The position numbers were made by a program, and so were the translations under genes. From contig NZ_CP068230.1 in NCBI RefSeq assembly GCF_009183365.2, positions 4,679,001-4,743,000 on the forward strand: a stretch of DNA of 64,000 nucleotides, read 5' to 3'. Shown piece by piece: positions 25,384 to 34,079 of the stretch; position 1 is the first letter of the stretch, and each line of letters begins with the position of its first letter. The stretch comes from Shewanella algae (GTDB lineage: Bacteria > Pseudomonadota > Gammaproteobacteria > Enterobacterales > Shewanellaceae). The notes beneath the pieces were generated by a model. The model made no database searches, was not told where the DNA came from, and saw only the letters and a list, made by a program, of their open reading frames with translations.

Positions 25384-26628
25384 ATGTCCAAGCCGCAAGA
25401 CGTCTGTGCCCATCCAGGGCTGATGCACCCGGATCTCGCTCTGCCCCTGCTACTCGAGCAGGTCACCCCGTTGGAAGATACCGAAACCGTGCAACTGTCG
25501 GATTCTCTGGGACGGGTACTGGCAGAAGACTTGGCCAGCAGCATAGACCTGCCGCCGTTCGATAACTCGGCGATGGACGGCTACGCCTATCGTTATGCCG
25601 ACTTACCCGAGAAGGCCAGCCTGAAATTACTGGGCAGTTCCTTTGCCGGCCATCCCTTTGAAGGCCAGTATCAGCCAGGCGGCTGTGTCCGCATCATGAC
25701 GGGCGCTCCTGTGCCTGCGGGTTTCGACACAGTGCAAATGCAGGAGAAAACCGAGGCCTATGGCGAGCTGATCACCATAGAACCTTGCAAGCAGGCCGGA
25801 GACAACGTGCGTGGCCGCGGCGAAGAGCTGCTGGCCGGCACCAAGGTCCTCAGGGCCGGCACTCTGATAGGTGCCGCCGAAATGGGGGTGATGGCCACCA
25901 TAGGTATCAGCAGCCTTAGAGTGATCCGCAAGGTTAAAATCGCTTTCTTCTCCACCGGTGATGAATTGCGCCCTGTGGGTTCAGAGTTGGCTCCCGGCCA
26001 GATCTACGACTCCAACCGCTACTCGATTCAGGGCCTGCTCAGCCGCGCCGGTGTTGAGTGGCAGGATCTCGGCGTTATTGCAGATGATCCTGAGGCTATC
26101 CGTCAGGCATTTCGCAACGCCTCGGCCAGCGCCGATATGGTGATCACCTCCGGGGGTGTCTCGGTCGGTGAGGCCGACTTCACCAAGCAGATCCTCGATG
26201 AGGAAGGCAAAATAAGCTTCTGGAAACTGGCGATCAAGCCGGGCAAACCCTTTGCCCTCGGCCATATAGGCAAGGCGGTGTTCTGTGGTCTGCCGGGCAA
26301 CCCGGTTTCATCCATGGTGACCTTCTACAAGCTGGTGTGGCCTTTGCTGCATAAACTGCAGGGGCTGCCACAACCAACCCCACTACTACTGGATGCCAAA
26401 TTGACTGCCCCCATACGTAAACAGCCCGGACGGGTGGAATACCAGCGCGGTATTCTGAGCCGCAACCAGGACGGGGAACTGGAAGTGGCGGTAACCGGCT
26501 CACAGGGTTCGGGCATGCTGACCTCCATGAGCCTGGCCAACTGTTTTATTATTCTGGAGCAGATGCAGGGCGACACCCCGGCGGGCACCAGAGTCACGGT
26601 AGAACCCTTTAACAGCGTGCTGTGCTGA
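25384..26628 (+). CDS. moeA: molybdopterin molybdenumtransferase
   Basis: 414 residues, normal for MoeA (411 in E. coli). Signature stretches: PPFDNSAMDGYAY near residue 58, RIMTGAPVPAGFDTV, STGDELRPVGSELAPGQIYD, SGGVSVGEADF and FCGLPGNPVSSMV. The chain ends in the usual domain IV beta-barrel. MoeA inserts molybdate into adenylylated molybdopterin to give molybdenum cofactor in the cytoplasm. It is followed 7 bases later by moeB as in E. coli moeAB. No molybdenum-cofactor riboswitch is seen in front of this gene, unlike moaA. Confidence 0.95.
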   Translation: MSKPQDVCAHPGLMHPDLALPLLLEQVTPLEDTETVQLSDSLGRVLAEDLASSIDLPPFDNSAMDGYAYRYADLPEKASLKLLGSSFAGHPFEGQYQPGGCVRIMTGAPVPAGFDTVQMQEKTEAYGELITIEPCKQAGDNVRGRGEELLAGTKVLRAGTLIGAAEMGVMATIGISSLRVIRKVKIAFFSTGDELRPVGSELAPGQIYDSNRYSIQGLLSRAGVEWQDLGVIADDPEAIRQAFRNASASADMVITSGGVSVGEADFTKQILDEEGKISFWKLAIKPGKPFALGHIGKAVFCGLPGNPVSSMVTFYKLVWPLLHKLQGLPQPTPLLLDAKLTAPIRKQPGRVEYQRGILSRNQDGELEVAVTGSQGSGMLTSMSLANCFIILEQMQGDTPAGTRVTVEPFNSVLC

Positions 26629-26635
26629 GGCCGAT

Positions 26636-27388
26636 ATGAGCGACGAGATACTCACAGATGCCGAGATGCTGCGCTACAGCCGGCAGATCTCCATCAAGGC
26701 GATGGACATTGAAGGCCAGGAGAAGCTCAAACAAGCTAAGGTGCTGATGATAGGTGCCGGTGGCCTAGGCTGCGCTGCCGGTCAGTATCTGACGGTTGCC
26801 GGGGTCGGCAAGTTGACCCTGGTGGACTTCGACACTGTCGAACTGTCCAACCTGCAGCGCCAGGTACTGCACCAGGATGGCAATATAGGCCAGCCCAAAG
26901 TGGAATCGGCCAAAGAGAGCCTGAGTGCGCTCAATCCCCATCTGCAGATAGAAACCATCAATGGTGTGTTGGATGATCCCGAATTGGATCAACTGGTTGC
27001 CGAGCACCATCTGGTGCTGGACTGCACCGACAATGTTGCGGTGCGCGAACAGCTCAATCGCAGCTGTTTTCGGCATAAGGTGCCCTTGGTGTCCGCTGCG
27101 GCCATCCGTATGGAAGGGGTGATCTCCGTCTTCGGTTATCAGCAACAGATGCCTTGCTATCACTGTTTCAGCAGTCTGTTCGGCGAGCAGCAACTCAGCT
27201 GTGTCGAGTCGGGTATTCTGGCGCCGGTCGTCGGTATGATGGGCTGCCTGCAAGCGGTGGAAGCCATCAAGGTGATAAGTGGTATCGGTGAGCCGCTCTA
27301 TGGTCGTTTGCTGATGGTCGATGCCATGACCATGGAGTTTCGCGAGATGAAGCTGCCGCAGATCCCCAACTGCCCCGTCTGCGGTTGA
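26636..27388 (+). CDS. moeB: molybdopterin-synthase adenylyltransferase
   Basis: 250 residues, against 249 in E. coli. ATP-binding GAGGLGCAAGQYL (about residues 41-53), LVDFDTVELSNLQRQ with the conserved Asp and Arg, LDCTDNVAVREQLN, the zinc CxxC pairs (MPCYHCF and NCPVCG), and the LSCVESGILAP segment. It adenylylates the C-terminal Gly-Gly of MoaD so that a sulfur donor can charge it. The matching MoaD, ending GG, is at 43865-44113. Co-transcribed with moeA and followed by a terminator. Confidence 0.95.
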   Translation: MSDEILTDAEMLRYSRQISIKAMDIEGQEKLKQAKVLMIGAGGLGCAAGQYLTVAGVGKLTLVDFDTVELSNLQRQVLHQDGNIGQPKVESAKESLSALNPHLQIETINGVLDDPELDQLVAEHHLVLDCTDNVAVREQLNRSCFRHKVPLVSAAAIRMEGVISVFGYQQQMPCYHCFSSLFGEQQLSCVESGILAPVVGMMGCLQAVEAIKVISGIGEPLYGRLLMVDAMTMEFREMKLPQIPNCPVCG

Positions 27389-27400
27389 AGCTGCAATAAC

Positions 27401-27432
27401 AAGAGGCTGCCTGGGCAGCCTCTTTGATTTTC
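27401..27432. terminator. terminator after moeAB
   Basis: aagaggctgcc tg ggcagcctcttt, an eleven-base-pair stem followed by gattttc. It lies between moeB and the convergent metallophosphoesterase gene and can serve both. Confidence 0.85.
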
Positions 27433-27441
27433 AGCATTTTT

Positions 27442-29271
27442 TTACTTGGCGTTAAGCCAGTCAGACTCAGGCAATACCCTGTCGACAATCCGGATCTCGG
27501 CAATATCACCGCGGAACAGATCGGCCACCTCACCGTCCCAACTGGAGGCGCCCACCATCCATTCGCCGCCGGGAATACTCACCAGCCCATGCTGCTCGGC
27601 TTCGGCGGTACGCATTACCCTGGAGTTGTCCACATACATAGTGGCGTATTGGCCGTCGTTGACTATGGCCACGTGATACCAATAATCCCTGTCCACTTCC
27701 CATGACCAGTTGCTGGGCCCCACGCCATTGTTGGAGGTGGAGATCCACTGGAACTCCTTGAGACTGGAGGCGGTCAACGCCAGCGAAGGATCGCCGCCGC
27801 CACAATCCAGCTTATGGTGTTCACACACCTGGCTCTGGCTGGGTTTATGGGCAAAGACGGCGCCCCAGGCATTTTCCGATGCCTGCCACTCTGGTGCCAG
27901 ACGCACTATCATCTCTATGGTGTACTGCGGCAGAACACCCGCCTGGCCATCGGCAGAAACCAGTGTCGGTGTCTGGCTGGAGAGGTAATAGCCGCCCAGG
28001 GTGTTGCCGCCCTTGAAACGAGCCGCCCCAGTGGCGTGGCCGAAGCCAGGAGCTTCACCGAGCAGTTCAAACAATTGCTCCTGAGTGCCACTGCTGCCCG
28101 CCTTGGTCTTGAGGCTCAAGGTATTGCCGCGCCCGGAAAGATCCATAAACTGCACCTTGGTCGGATCTGTACTGGTTAACTTATGCTCGGCATCGAATAT
28201 CCAGTAGGCGAGTGTTCCTTCAAGCTTACCCGGGCCTTCGGTTTCCACTTCCTGATTCAGCTTGGCAAAACGCTTTTCAAAGTCCAGGGGCTGTTCAAAC
28301 TCCCAGCGTTGCAACACATCCTGCGGCTGCCTCTCTGCCTCCGGGATGGCCGCAACCCAAGGTGAGAATGAACGAAACTGCAACCGCTTATTGGCTTCAT
28401 CGAAACTCACCAGTTGCAGCATACCGTTGCCACCCCAGAATCCCGATTGATAGTCCACCAAGATCATGACCACATCGCGGCCATAGCGGTTCTTGGCCAC
28501 CATCTTGGCCTCGCCATGGTGATGGCCGTTAAAGGTGAGGAAGATCTGGTCGTTGTCTTTGATCAACTTGTCCCACAGCATGGCGCCATTGTCGGTAAAT
28601 ATGGCGTTGTTGCCATCATCGGCCACATTCAACAGCTGATGGGTGGTGAGTATGGTCGGTGTTTCCGGGTGGGCATCCAATACCGACTGTGCCCAGGCTA
28701 TGCTGGCCGCCGAGGTACGCCAGTCGAGCGCCAGCAACAGATACTCGCGCTCACCGCCCTTGAAGAGGTGATAACTGTTGAAGCCGGTGGCATCTGTCCC
28801 CTGGAAACTGGCAAAGTTGTTTTGCTGCAAAGACGCCGGGAAATGCTTGAGGAAAGGCTCTGCCGCCAAGGTCCTGTCGCTGTCGAAGTTGCTGTTGATA
28901 TCGACCCCGGACTGACGATAAGCCAGCACATCATGGTTGCCCGCCAATATGCTGTATGGGGTGGCTGGATTGGCTTCCAGAATGCTCATGGCCGCACGGG
29001 CATTGAGCCATTCCTGCTCAGAGTCAGGCAGGTCGACCACATCCCCCAGATGCGCCGTGAAGACGATATTTTGTTGCTTGTAGTTATCGGCAATCCACTG
29101 AGTTTGAGCGTTGTAGCGCTCGGGATTATAGCGGGAGTACTTTTGGGTATCGGGCATGACCACCAGAGTGTAACTCTCGGCTGCGGCTTGAGTGCCACTG
29201 TCGTTATCTGAGTTACACCCCGTCAGGCCAAGCACGGCACCCAGAACCAGTGCTCCAATTGAGTGTCGCAT
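27442..29271 (-). CDS. metallophosphoesterase lipoprotein with LamG-like C-terminal domain
   Basis: 609 residues with GGAGAG before ATG 29271. The signal peptide ends in the lipobox LTGC followed by Asn. The calcineurin-like core occupies about residues 35-290: VMPDTQKYS (first Asp, with Gln where the family usually has His), AHLGDVVD, ILAGNHDVLAY, LTTHQLLN and FNGHHHGE. From about residue 345 a concanavalin/LamG-type sandwich follows (ARFKGGNTLGGYYLSS, YTIEMIVRLAPEW, WYHVAIVNDGQYATMYVDN). It is expected at the outer membrane or outside it, hydrolysing phosphoesters while binding a glycan or surface ligand. The substrate is not known. Confidence 0.88.
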   Translation of the reverse strand: MRHSIGALVLGAVLGLTGCNSDNDSGTQAAAESYTLVVMPDTQKYSRYNPERYNAQTQWIADNYKQQNIVFTAHLGDVVDLPDSEQEWLNARAAMSILEANPATPYSILAGNHDVLAYRQSGVDINSNFDSDRTLAAEPFLKHFPASLQQNNFASFQGTDATGFNSYHLFKGGEREYLLLALDWRTSAASIAWAQSVLDAHPETPTILTTHQLLNVADDGNNAIFTDNGAMLWDKLIKDNDQIFLTFNGHHHGEAKMVAKNRYGRDVVMILVDYQSGFWGGNGMLQLVSFDEANKRLQFRSFSPWVAAIPEAERQPQDVLQRWEFEQPLDFEKRFAKLNQEVETEGPGKLEGTLAYWIFDAEHKLTSTDPTKVQFMDLSGRGNTLSLKTKAGSSGTQEQLFELLGEAPGFGHATGAARFKGGNTLGGYYLSSQTPTLVSADGQAGVLPQYTIEMIVRLAPEWQASENAWGAVFAHKPSQSQVCEHHKLDCGGGDPSLALTASSLKEFQWISTSNNGVGPSNWSWEVDRDYWYHVAIVNDGQYATMYVDNSRVMRTAEAEQHGLVSIPGGEWMVGASSWDGEVADLFRGDIAEIRIVDRVLPESDWLNAK

Positions 29272-29542
29272 GATATCTCTCCAGTTCAGGCTAGTAAGAA
29301 AGTCTGGATTTAAACAAGGACAGATGAAGCAAAATAAACACTTTTATTTCAAAATCATTAAGTTACAAACCATTATCAAAACACACAGGCGGACAACATA
29401 AGTCTCTATCACAACAAGCGCTTGATGGTTGGAAGATGTCGCACAGGGTTTTGGGCGATAGCGCCTTGTTGAGCTTGGTGTTTTTCTATATCGTGTGGCG
29501 CTTTAATCTCGCCTGAAATCTGCAAAAAGGAAATTTCCCGCT

Positions 29543-30202
29543 ATGGACAACAGCCTGCGACGCAACTACGGCACCGATAAGGGCCAGATCAGTGCCGGCA
29601 AATACAACCTGGTCATCGGCCTGACCCTGATCTGGGGTTTTGTGGTCAACTATCTGATGGTGCTGAATATCGACCCCGAAATCATCGCCACTATTCCAAT
29701 CTGGTTGTTCTTTATCGGCTACTTTGGCTGCTGTATGGCGGGTATCTATCTGTTCCAATCATCGGACAAGCCTGCAGTCAGCTTTCTCGGTTACAACCTG
29801 GTTGTTGTTCCCTTCGGCCTGATAATTAACCTGGTCGTCAGCGGCTATGACCCGACGCTGGTGTTGGAGGCGCTGCGGATAACGACTATCGTGACTCTGG
29901 CGATGATGATATTGGGTACCCTGTTTCCCGCCTTCTTTGCCCGCATAGCCGGCGCCCTGACCATAGCCCTGCTATTGGTGATCATTGTCGAACTGGTGGA
30001 GCTGTTTATCTTCAAGACCCATCACGGCATTCTCGACTGGATAGTGGTATTGATCTTCTGTGGCTACATTGGCTATGACTGGGGCCAGGCCAACGCCAAG
30101 GAAAAAACGGTCGACAACGCCATCGACAGCGCCGCTGCGCTTTATATGGATATCATCAACCTATTCCTGCGGATCCTGAGCATTCTGGGAAGAAGGAATT
30201 AA
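29543..30202 (+). CDS. Bax inhibitor-1 / YccA family membrane protein
   Basis: 219 residues with seven hydrophobic segments. The family hallmarks are at the C-terminus: IGYDWGQ, with the conserved Asp, then ALYMDIINLFLRILSILGRRN, the LYxDxINLFLxLLrilG tail of Bax1-I proteins. The N-terminal polar 20 residues are normal. Bacterial members (YbhL, YccA, BsYetJ) act as pH-sensitive calcium leak channels or as FtsH modulators in the inner membrane. Which applies is unknown. Followed 3 bases later by a secreted unknown protein, so they share a transcript. Confidence 0.87.
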   Translation: MDNSLRRNYGTDKGQISAGKYNLVIGLTLIWGFVVNYLMVLNIDPEIIATIPIWLFFIGYFGCCMAGIYLFQSSDKPAVSFLGYNLVVVPFGLIINLVVSGYDPTLVLEALRITTIVTLAMMILGTLFPAFFARIAGALTIALLLVIIVELVELFIFKTHHGILDWIVVLIFCGYIGYDWGQANAKEKTVDNAIDSAAALYMDIINLFLRILSILGRRN

Positions 30203-30205
30203 CCC

Positions 30206-31012
30206 ATGCGTTTACTCTTGCTGTTGCTGCTCCCCATGGCTTTTTCCTCTCTGAGCGCTGCCGAGTGCAGCACTCAGGCTCTGGCCAAGGCCAGGAGTGA
30301 TTTCCAGCGAGGTTATGCCAAAGGCGAGTATCAACAGGCAACGGCGGCACTCGCCGCCTTTCATCAAGAATGTGGCTATGAGTTGTTCCCCAAAATCAAA
30401 GGCGCGACCGAGCCAGCCATCGAAGATGTTCGCCGCTACTACTGGCTGATAAGCGATCTCTTGCTGGGTCTGTCCCGCAGTGGTCAACTCAACGAGTGCA
30501 TAGCTCTGGCCGAATATGAAGAGCTCAATTGGGGCAGCCACTTTTATCGCCTCGGGGGTGAATCCGTGTTGGCGGCCCTGCAATACAACGCCGCCAACTG
30601 CAAGAGCAACAGAGAACAAAAGCTCGGCAGTTTCAGTCAACAAACTTGTCCAATCGCAGGTGCTGCGGATGCGCTGGCTATTCCCTCAAGCTGGCAGATG
30701 GGCCAGGCCTGTTTGCGGCTGTTTCCGGGGCAATCGGAAACCGAGTTTGACGCCGGCGATCAGATACCGCCCTATGTCGAACTGATAACCGCCACTGAAC
30801 GCCACAAACTGGCCTTTGCCGACGGCAAGCTTGGCAGTGGCGATTTTTGTGGCTTCTCTACTCTGGCTCTGGGCCGCGATAAGCAATTACGCATTTCGGG
30901 AAGTGGCGGATTCTGCTGGCAAGGCAGTGCTGTTTTTATGCTCGACTCAGTTTACCGCTTGCAGCAAGATAAACTGACCATCACAGACGAACTCTTCGTG
31001 CCGGTGCACTGA
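30206..31012 (+). CDS. secreted/periplasmic protein, unknown function
   Basis: 268 residues; AAGGA lies eight bases before the ATG. MRLLLLLLLPMAFSSLSAAE is a clear Sec signal with AxA cleavage. The mature N-terminal half looks helical and TPR-like (ALAKARSDFQRGYAKGEYQQATAALAAF, then SGQLNECIALAEYEEL), with Cys at the start, middle and end suggesting disulfides. The C-terminal half is beta-rich (RHKLAFADGKLGSGDFCGFS, LRISGSGGFCWQG). It is coupled to the Bax1-I gene (3-base gap). I do not recognise the family. Confidence 0.72.
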   Translation: MRLLLLLLLPMAFSSLSAAECSTQALAKARSDFQRGYAKGEYQQATAALAAFHQECGYELFPKIKGATEPAIEDVRRYYWLISDLLLGLSRSGQLNECIALAEYEELNWGSHFYRLGGESVLAALQYNAANCKSNREQKLGSFSQQTCPIAGAADALAIPSSWQMGQACLRLFPGQSETEFDAGDQIPPYVELITATERHKLAFADGKLGSGDFCGFSTLALGRDKQLRISGSGGFCWQGSAVFMLDSVYRLQQDKLTITDELFVPVH

Positions 31013-31039
31013 ACCATGACAATCAAAGGAAGGATGCCA

Positions 31040-31435
31040 ATGATAGATCACCTCAGTAGCTATGCCACAGATTACCCCAAGACACGCGACTTCTATCTCG
31101 AAACACTAAGCGCCTTGGGTTACCCCTTGGTGATGGAACTGGTAGCCGAGTGGAACAGCGAGTTTCCCAGCCAGCGTATGTGCGCCTTCGGACCGGACAA
31201 CAAACCCGTGTTTTGGATCATTGAAACCAAGACGCCCCATACGCCGCGGCATATTGCCTTCACTGCCGCCGACCGCGATGCCGTCAGCCGGTTTTATCAG
31301 CTGGCACTTGAACATGGTGGTCAGTGCAATGGTCAGCCTGGGCTGAGGCCTCATTACCACGCACACTACTTCGGTGCCTTTGTGTTGGATCCCGATGGCA
31401 ACAATGTCGAAGCCGTATGCCATCAACCCCAGTAG
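31040..31435 (+). CDS. VOC (glyoxalase/bleomycin-resistance) superfamily protein
   Basis: 131 residues from ATG 31040, which is eight bases after AAGGAAGG; earlier ATGs are too close to or ahead of that site. The N-terminus IDHLSSYATDYPKTRDFYLETLSALGY is the first betaalphabetabetabeta module, with metal-ligand His. The second module carries HIAFTAADRDAVSRFYQLAL and YHAHYFGAFVLDPDGNNVEAV, the usual metal ligand His/Glu and the DPDGN turn. Members bind small molecules or catalyse isomerisation or thiol transfer; the specificity is unknown. Short gaps join it to the secreted protein gene upstream. Confidence 0.86.
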   Translation: MIDHLSSYATDYPKTRDFYLETLSALGYPLVMELVAEWNSEFPSQRMCAFGPDNKPVFWIIETKTPHTPRHIAFTAADRDAVSRFYQLALEHGGQCNGQPGLRPHYHAHYFGAFVLDPDGNNVEAVCHQPQ

Positions 31436-31444
31436 GTATTTGAA

Positions 31445-31741
31445 ATGAAGAAATTACTTTTATGCCTCTCCCTGTGTTTGTTGGCTCTGCCTGCGATAGT
31501 TTTCGTCTCAAGGACGGAAAACTGCTGTATTGCGGCATGAGCCGCATAAAGCTACTTGAACTTGCTCGCTCCCCCATGGATAAATACACCCAGACACTTG
31601 GTGTCGACAGCGGCAAAGCCACCGCCGGTAAGACAGTAGAAGTATGGAGTTACCGATTGCAAGGCAGCATAGGGGCTAACAGTCACTCTGAGTAATGGTC
31701 AGGTGCAGAATATCGTATCCGAGCAACAGGATCGCCTCTGA
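31445..31741 (+). pseudogene. small secreted DUF2845-like protein, broken by two compensating frameshifts
   Basis: ATG 31445 opens a signal peptide MKKLLLCLSLCLLALPA, but that frame stops after 31 codons. The conserved body (CDSFRLKDGKLLYCGMSRIK ... KTVEVWSYRLQGSIG) lies in the next frame from about 31490 to 31673, and the C-terminus (TVTLSNGQVQNIVSEQQDRL) returns to the first frame and ends at TGA 31739-31741. One base appears lost near 31488-31495 and one gained near 31671-31680 (aggggctaac). The intact product would be about 98 residues: a secreted protein of DUF2845 type, unknown function. A sequencing error at two nearby places is the alternative. Confidence 0.65.
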
Positions 31742-31774
31742 GCTCAGGACAAGTTTTCACAGGAGGTTCCCGCC

Positions 31775-32701
31775 ATGACGGGATTGGAAACAGGAATACA
31801 ACGACTGGTGGATGAGTTTATTGCAACCGGTCGTCCCAACGCGCGTCTGCAGCCACTGAATGAACGACGTCAGGGCTATGAAGCCAGTGCGGTGCTGGCG
31901 GGCCCCGCCGCCGAGGTTTGCACCCAGGAGCTGGAGCTGGAAGGCATTCGCCTGCGACGTTACCTGCCTGATACCCCGGGGCCTTGGCCCACGCTTATCT
32001 ACTTCCATGGCGGCTGTTTTGTGGCCGGAAGCTTTGTGACTCACGAGCAGCAGCTCAGCTATCTGGCCTGTCATGGCAAAGCCCAGGTTATCGCCGTCGA
32101 CTACCGCTTGGCACCGGAACACTGCTATCCGGCAGCACACGACGATGCGCTCAAGGCCACCCAAGCTATACTGGCCCAGGCGGCGCAGCTACAGCTGGAT
32201 CCGGATAGCGTCACTCTGGGCGGCGACAGTGCCGGCGGCCATCTGGCGCTGGTCACCTGCCTGCGCCTGAAACAACTGGGCTGGCAACCGAAACGGCAGT
32301 TGCTTATCTACCCCATGCTGGATGCCACCGCTGCCATGGCGAGCTACCGCAGCAACGGCGACGACTTTATTATCACCCGCGATGCCTTGCTCAGCGGTTT
32401 TGAAGCCTATCAGCAAGGTTCTGGTGTCGACGCCAACCATCCTGAAATCAGCCCCCTCTATCGGGAGGATTTTCAAGGCTTGTGTCAGACTCACATTATT
32501 ACCGCCGAATTTGATCCGCTGCGAGATGAGGGAGAAGCCCTGTATCACAAGCTGGTAGCCGCCGGTGTCGATGCCCGAGCCTGCCGCTTTCAGGGCGTGA
32601 TCCATGGTTTCTTCCAATTGGCCGATATCAGCTCGGCCGCGCGCGAGTGTCTGGCCCAACTGGCGGCCATTCTGCGTCGAGACAGTGAAGAAGCGGCATG
32701 A
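31775..32701 (+). CDS. alpha/beta hydrolase, HSL-family esterase
   Basis: 308 residues; AGGAGG ribosome site. Hormone-sensitive-lipase family landmarks: LIYFHGGCFVAGSF (oxyanion HGG, with C in place of the third G), VDYRLAPEHCYPAAHDDAL, nucleophile elbow LGGDSAGGHLAL, catalytic Asp in AEFDPLRDEGE and His in VIHGFFQL. It hydrolyses short-chain acyl esters in the cytoplasm. It heads an overlapping run of five genes (esterase, unknown, GNAT, HhH, M23), the first junction being ATGA at 32698-32701. Confidence 0.9.
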   Translation: MTGLETGIQRLVDEFIATGRPNARLQPLNERRQGYEASAVLAGPAAEVCTQELELEGIRLRRYLPDTPGPWPTLIYFHGGCFVAGSFVTHEQQLSYLACHGKAQVIAVDYRLAPEHCYPAAHDDALKATQAILAQAAQLQLDPDSVTLGGDSAGGHLALVTCLRLKQLGWQPKRQLLIYPMLDATAAMASYRSNGDDFIITRDALLSGFEAYQQGSGVDANHPEISPLYREDFQGLCQTHIITAEFDPLRDEGEALYHKLVAAGVDARACRFQGVIHGFFQLADISSAARECLAQLAAILRRDSEEAA

Positions 32702-33294
32702 CAAGCAGCTCGGATGTGACTCAGTGGCAAGCGCTGGCTGACGGCTACCCCCAGGTAAAATCCATCAGCCGTCCTTTCGATGGCGGTGCGCTTTCCTGCC
32801 TGATAAGCCGGCACCAGGTGCCGGCTCTGCTTGACCTGCTACGCCGCTATTTACAACAACATGGCATGGAGATAGAACAGCTGGGAGAAGGCCTGCCTGA
32901 CTATCTAGTGCTGGCGCAGCAGTTGCAGTGTCAGGGCGATAACTTCGAGACCGAGTTTCAGGCACCGATAAAGCTCTATCTGCAACTGACCACCGACTTT
33001 GGTGGTTACCTTCTGTGTCTGCAATCTGATCACAGCGAGCTTCTGGCACAAGTCCAGCAGCTCGCGCCGACTCCACCCATGCCTTGGGAGAGCTTTCCCG
33101 AACTGGATCCCGATACCCTGGGTGGCCTCCAGGGCTCTCTGGCCTTTTGGCAAGACTACCTCTGGGGACCATATTGGCAGTGGCTTAGGCGCAGCGGCAT
33201 TCCCAAACTGGGTGATGGCGAACTGGCACGGCGCTGGGAGGAATACAGTCACTGGCACAACGGCGAGCCGGAACTGGCTGCGGAGCAAATTTAA
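32698..33294 (+). CDS. cytoplasmic protein of unknown function
   Basis: 198 residues, ATG overlapping the esterase stop (ATGA) and its TAA overlapping the next ATG (TAATG), so it is translationally coupled on both sides and certainly expressed with them. No signal peptide or membrane segment. It is rich in Leu, Gln and Trp (SLAFWQDYLWGPYWQWLRRS, EEYSHWHNGEPEL). The fold is not recognised. Context suggests a housekeeping accessory role only. Confidence 0.75.
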   Translation: MTSSSDVTQWQALADGYPQVKSISRPFDGGALSCLISRHQVPALLDLLRRYLQQHGMEIEQLGEGLPDYLVLAQQLQCQGDNFETEFQAPIKLYLQLTTDFGGYLLCLQSDHSELLAQVQQLAPTPPMPWESFPELDPDTLGGLQGSLAFWQDYLWGPYWQWLRRSGIPKLGDGELARRWEEYSHWHNGEPELAAEQI

Positions 33295-33776
33295 TGAAGC
33301 TGGAGCTGGCAAATACCGCAGACATAACACTCACTGAACCTGAGTGGGCCTTACTCTTGCTGGCCGACCCCAGCCGCGAAGCCGTGCAGGCTTACCTGAG
33401 AGACTGTCTGCTGCTCAGAGCCCTGGATACAGAAGACCGTCTGCTTGGGCTGGCACTGCTGCAACTGACACCGGCGTCCACAAAGATTCAGGCTGAGGTA
33501 AAAAACCTCGCCGTTCATCCGGATCACCAAGGCCAGGGAATAGGTAAATGGCTATTGCAACAGTGTCAGACGCTGAGCCGGGAAAAGGGACTGGATAGCC
33601 TTTGGATAGCCACGGGCAACTCCAGCCTGGCTCAGCTTGGCCTCTATCAGAAGTGCGGTTTTCGTATCAAAGGTATTGTTCCGGACTTCTTTGCCGCTTA
33701 CCCTGAGCCGATAGTGGAAAACGATATTCTCTGTCTGGATCTGCTGCTGTTGGCTTGTCCACTGGCAGAGATCTAA
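33294..33776 (+). CDS. GNAT family N-acetyltransferase
   Basis: 160 residues. Motif A is VKNLAVHPDHQGQGIGKWLLQ (about residues 68-88), with the QGQGIG acetyl-CoA loop, followed by LGLYQKCGFRIKGI (motif B). Its N-terminal half is divergent, so the acceptor is unknown. The start codon overlaps the preceding stop (TAATG). The next gene begins 60 bases later with its own strong ribosome site. Confidence 0.85.
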   Translation: MKLELANTADITLTEPEWALLLLADPSREAVQAYLRDCLLLRALDTEDRLLGLALLQLTPASTKIQAEVKNLAVHPDHQGQGIGKWLLQQCQTLSREKGLDSLWIATGNSSLAQLGLYQKCGFRIKGIVPDFFAAYPEPIVENDILCLDLLLLACPLAEI

Positions 33777-33836
33777 CCCAAGAAAAAACATCCAGTGGAA
33801 TTATTCCAGGGACAAGCATTTACAAGGAGAGTTGCC

Positions 33837-34079
33837 ATGGCCTTCAGTGACCGGGAAAAACAGCAGATGTGCGATCTCAAGGGGGTAGGAGCCACAGTCG
33901 TTGGTCGCCTTGAGCAGCTGGGATTCAGTCAGCTGTCGCAGCTGGCCGATGAATCCGCTAGCGATATCACCCGCGCCATAGCCCAGTTGATGGGCTCGAG
34001 CTGCTGGCACAATAGTCCCCAGGCCCGCGCGGCGATCAGTGCCATCATAGAGTTGGCTCAACGACAGCGTGACCTATGA
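33837..34079 (+). CDS. small helix-hairpin-helix protein (Cdd1/pathogenicity-locus-like)
   Basis: 80 residues from ATG 33837, chosen because AAGGAGAG is correctly spaced; the open frame starts earlier. The sequence CDLKGVGATVVGRLEQLGFSQLSQLAD is a helix-hairpin-helix with the GVG turn, and a second helical half follows (RAAISAIIELAQRQ). Such small HhH proteins resemble the Cdd1 family and bind DNA or protein nonspecifically; the role is not known. Its stop overlaps the M23 start (ATGA). Confidence 0.75.
   Translation: MAFSDREKQQMCDLKGVGATVVGRLEQLGFSQLSQLADESASDITRAIAQLMGSSCWHNSPQARAAISAIIELAQRQRDL

Noticed and set aside
25230..25384. Moco riboswitch before moeA
   Set aside because: None of the conserved blocks found before moaA occurs here.
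29436..29516. Short frame MSHRVLGDSALLSLVFFYI before the Bax1-I gene
   Set aside because: Only 26 codons, ribosome-like site too close to the start and no supporting signal.
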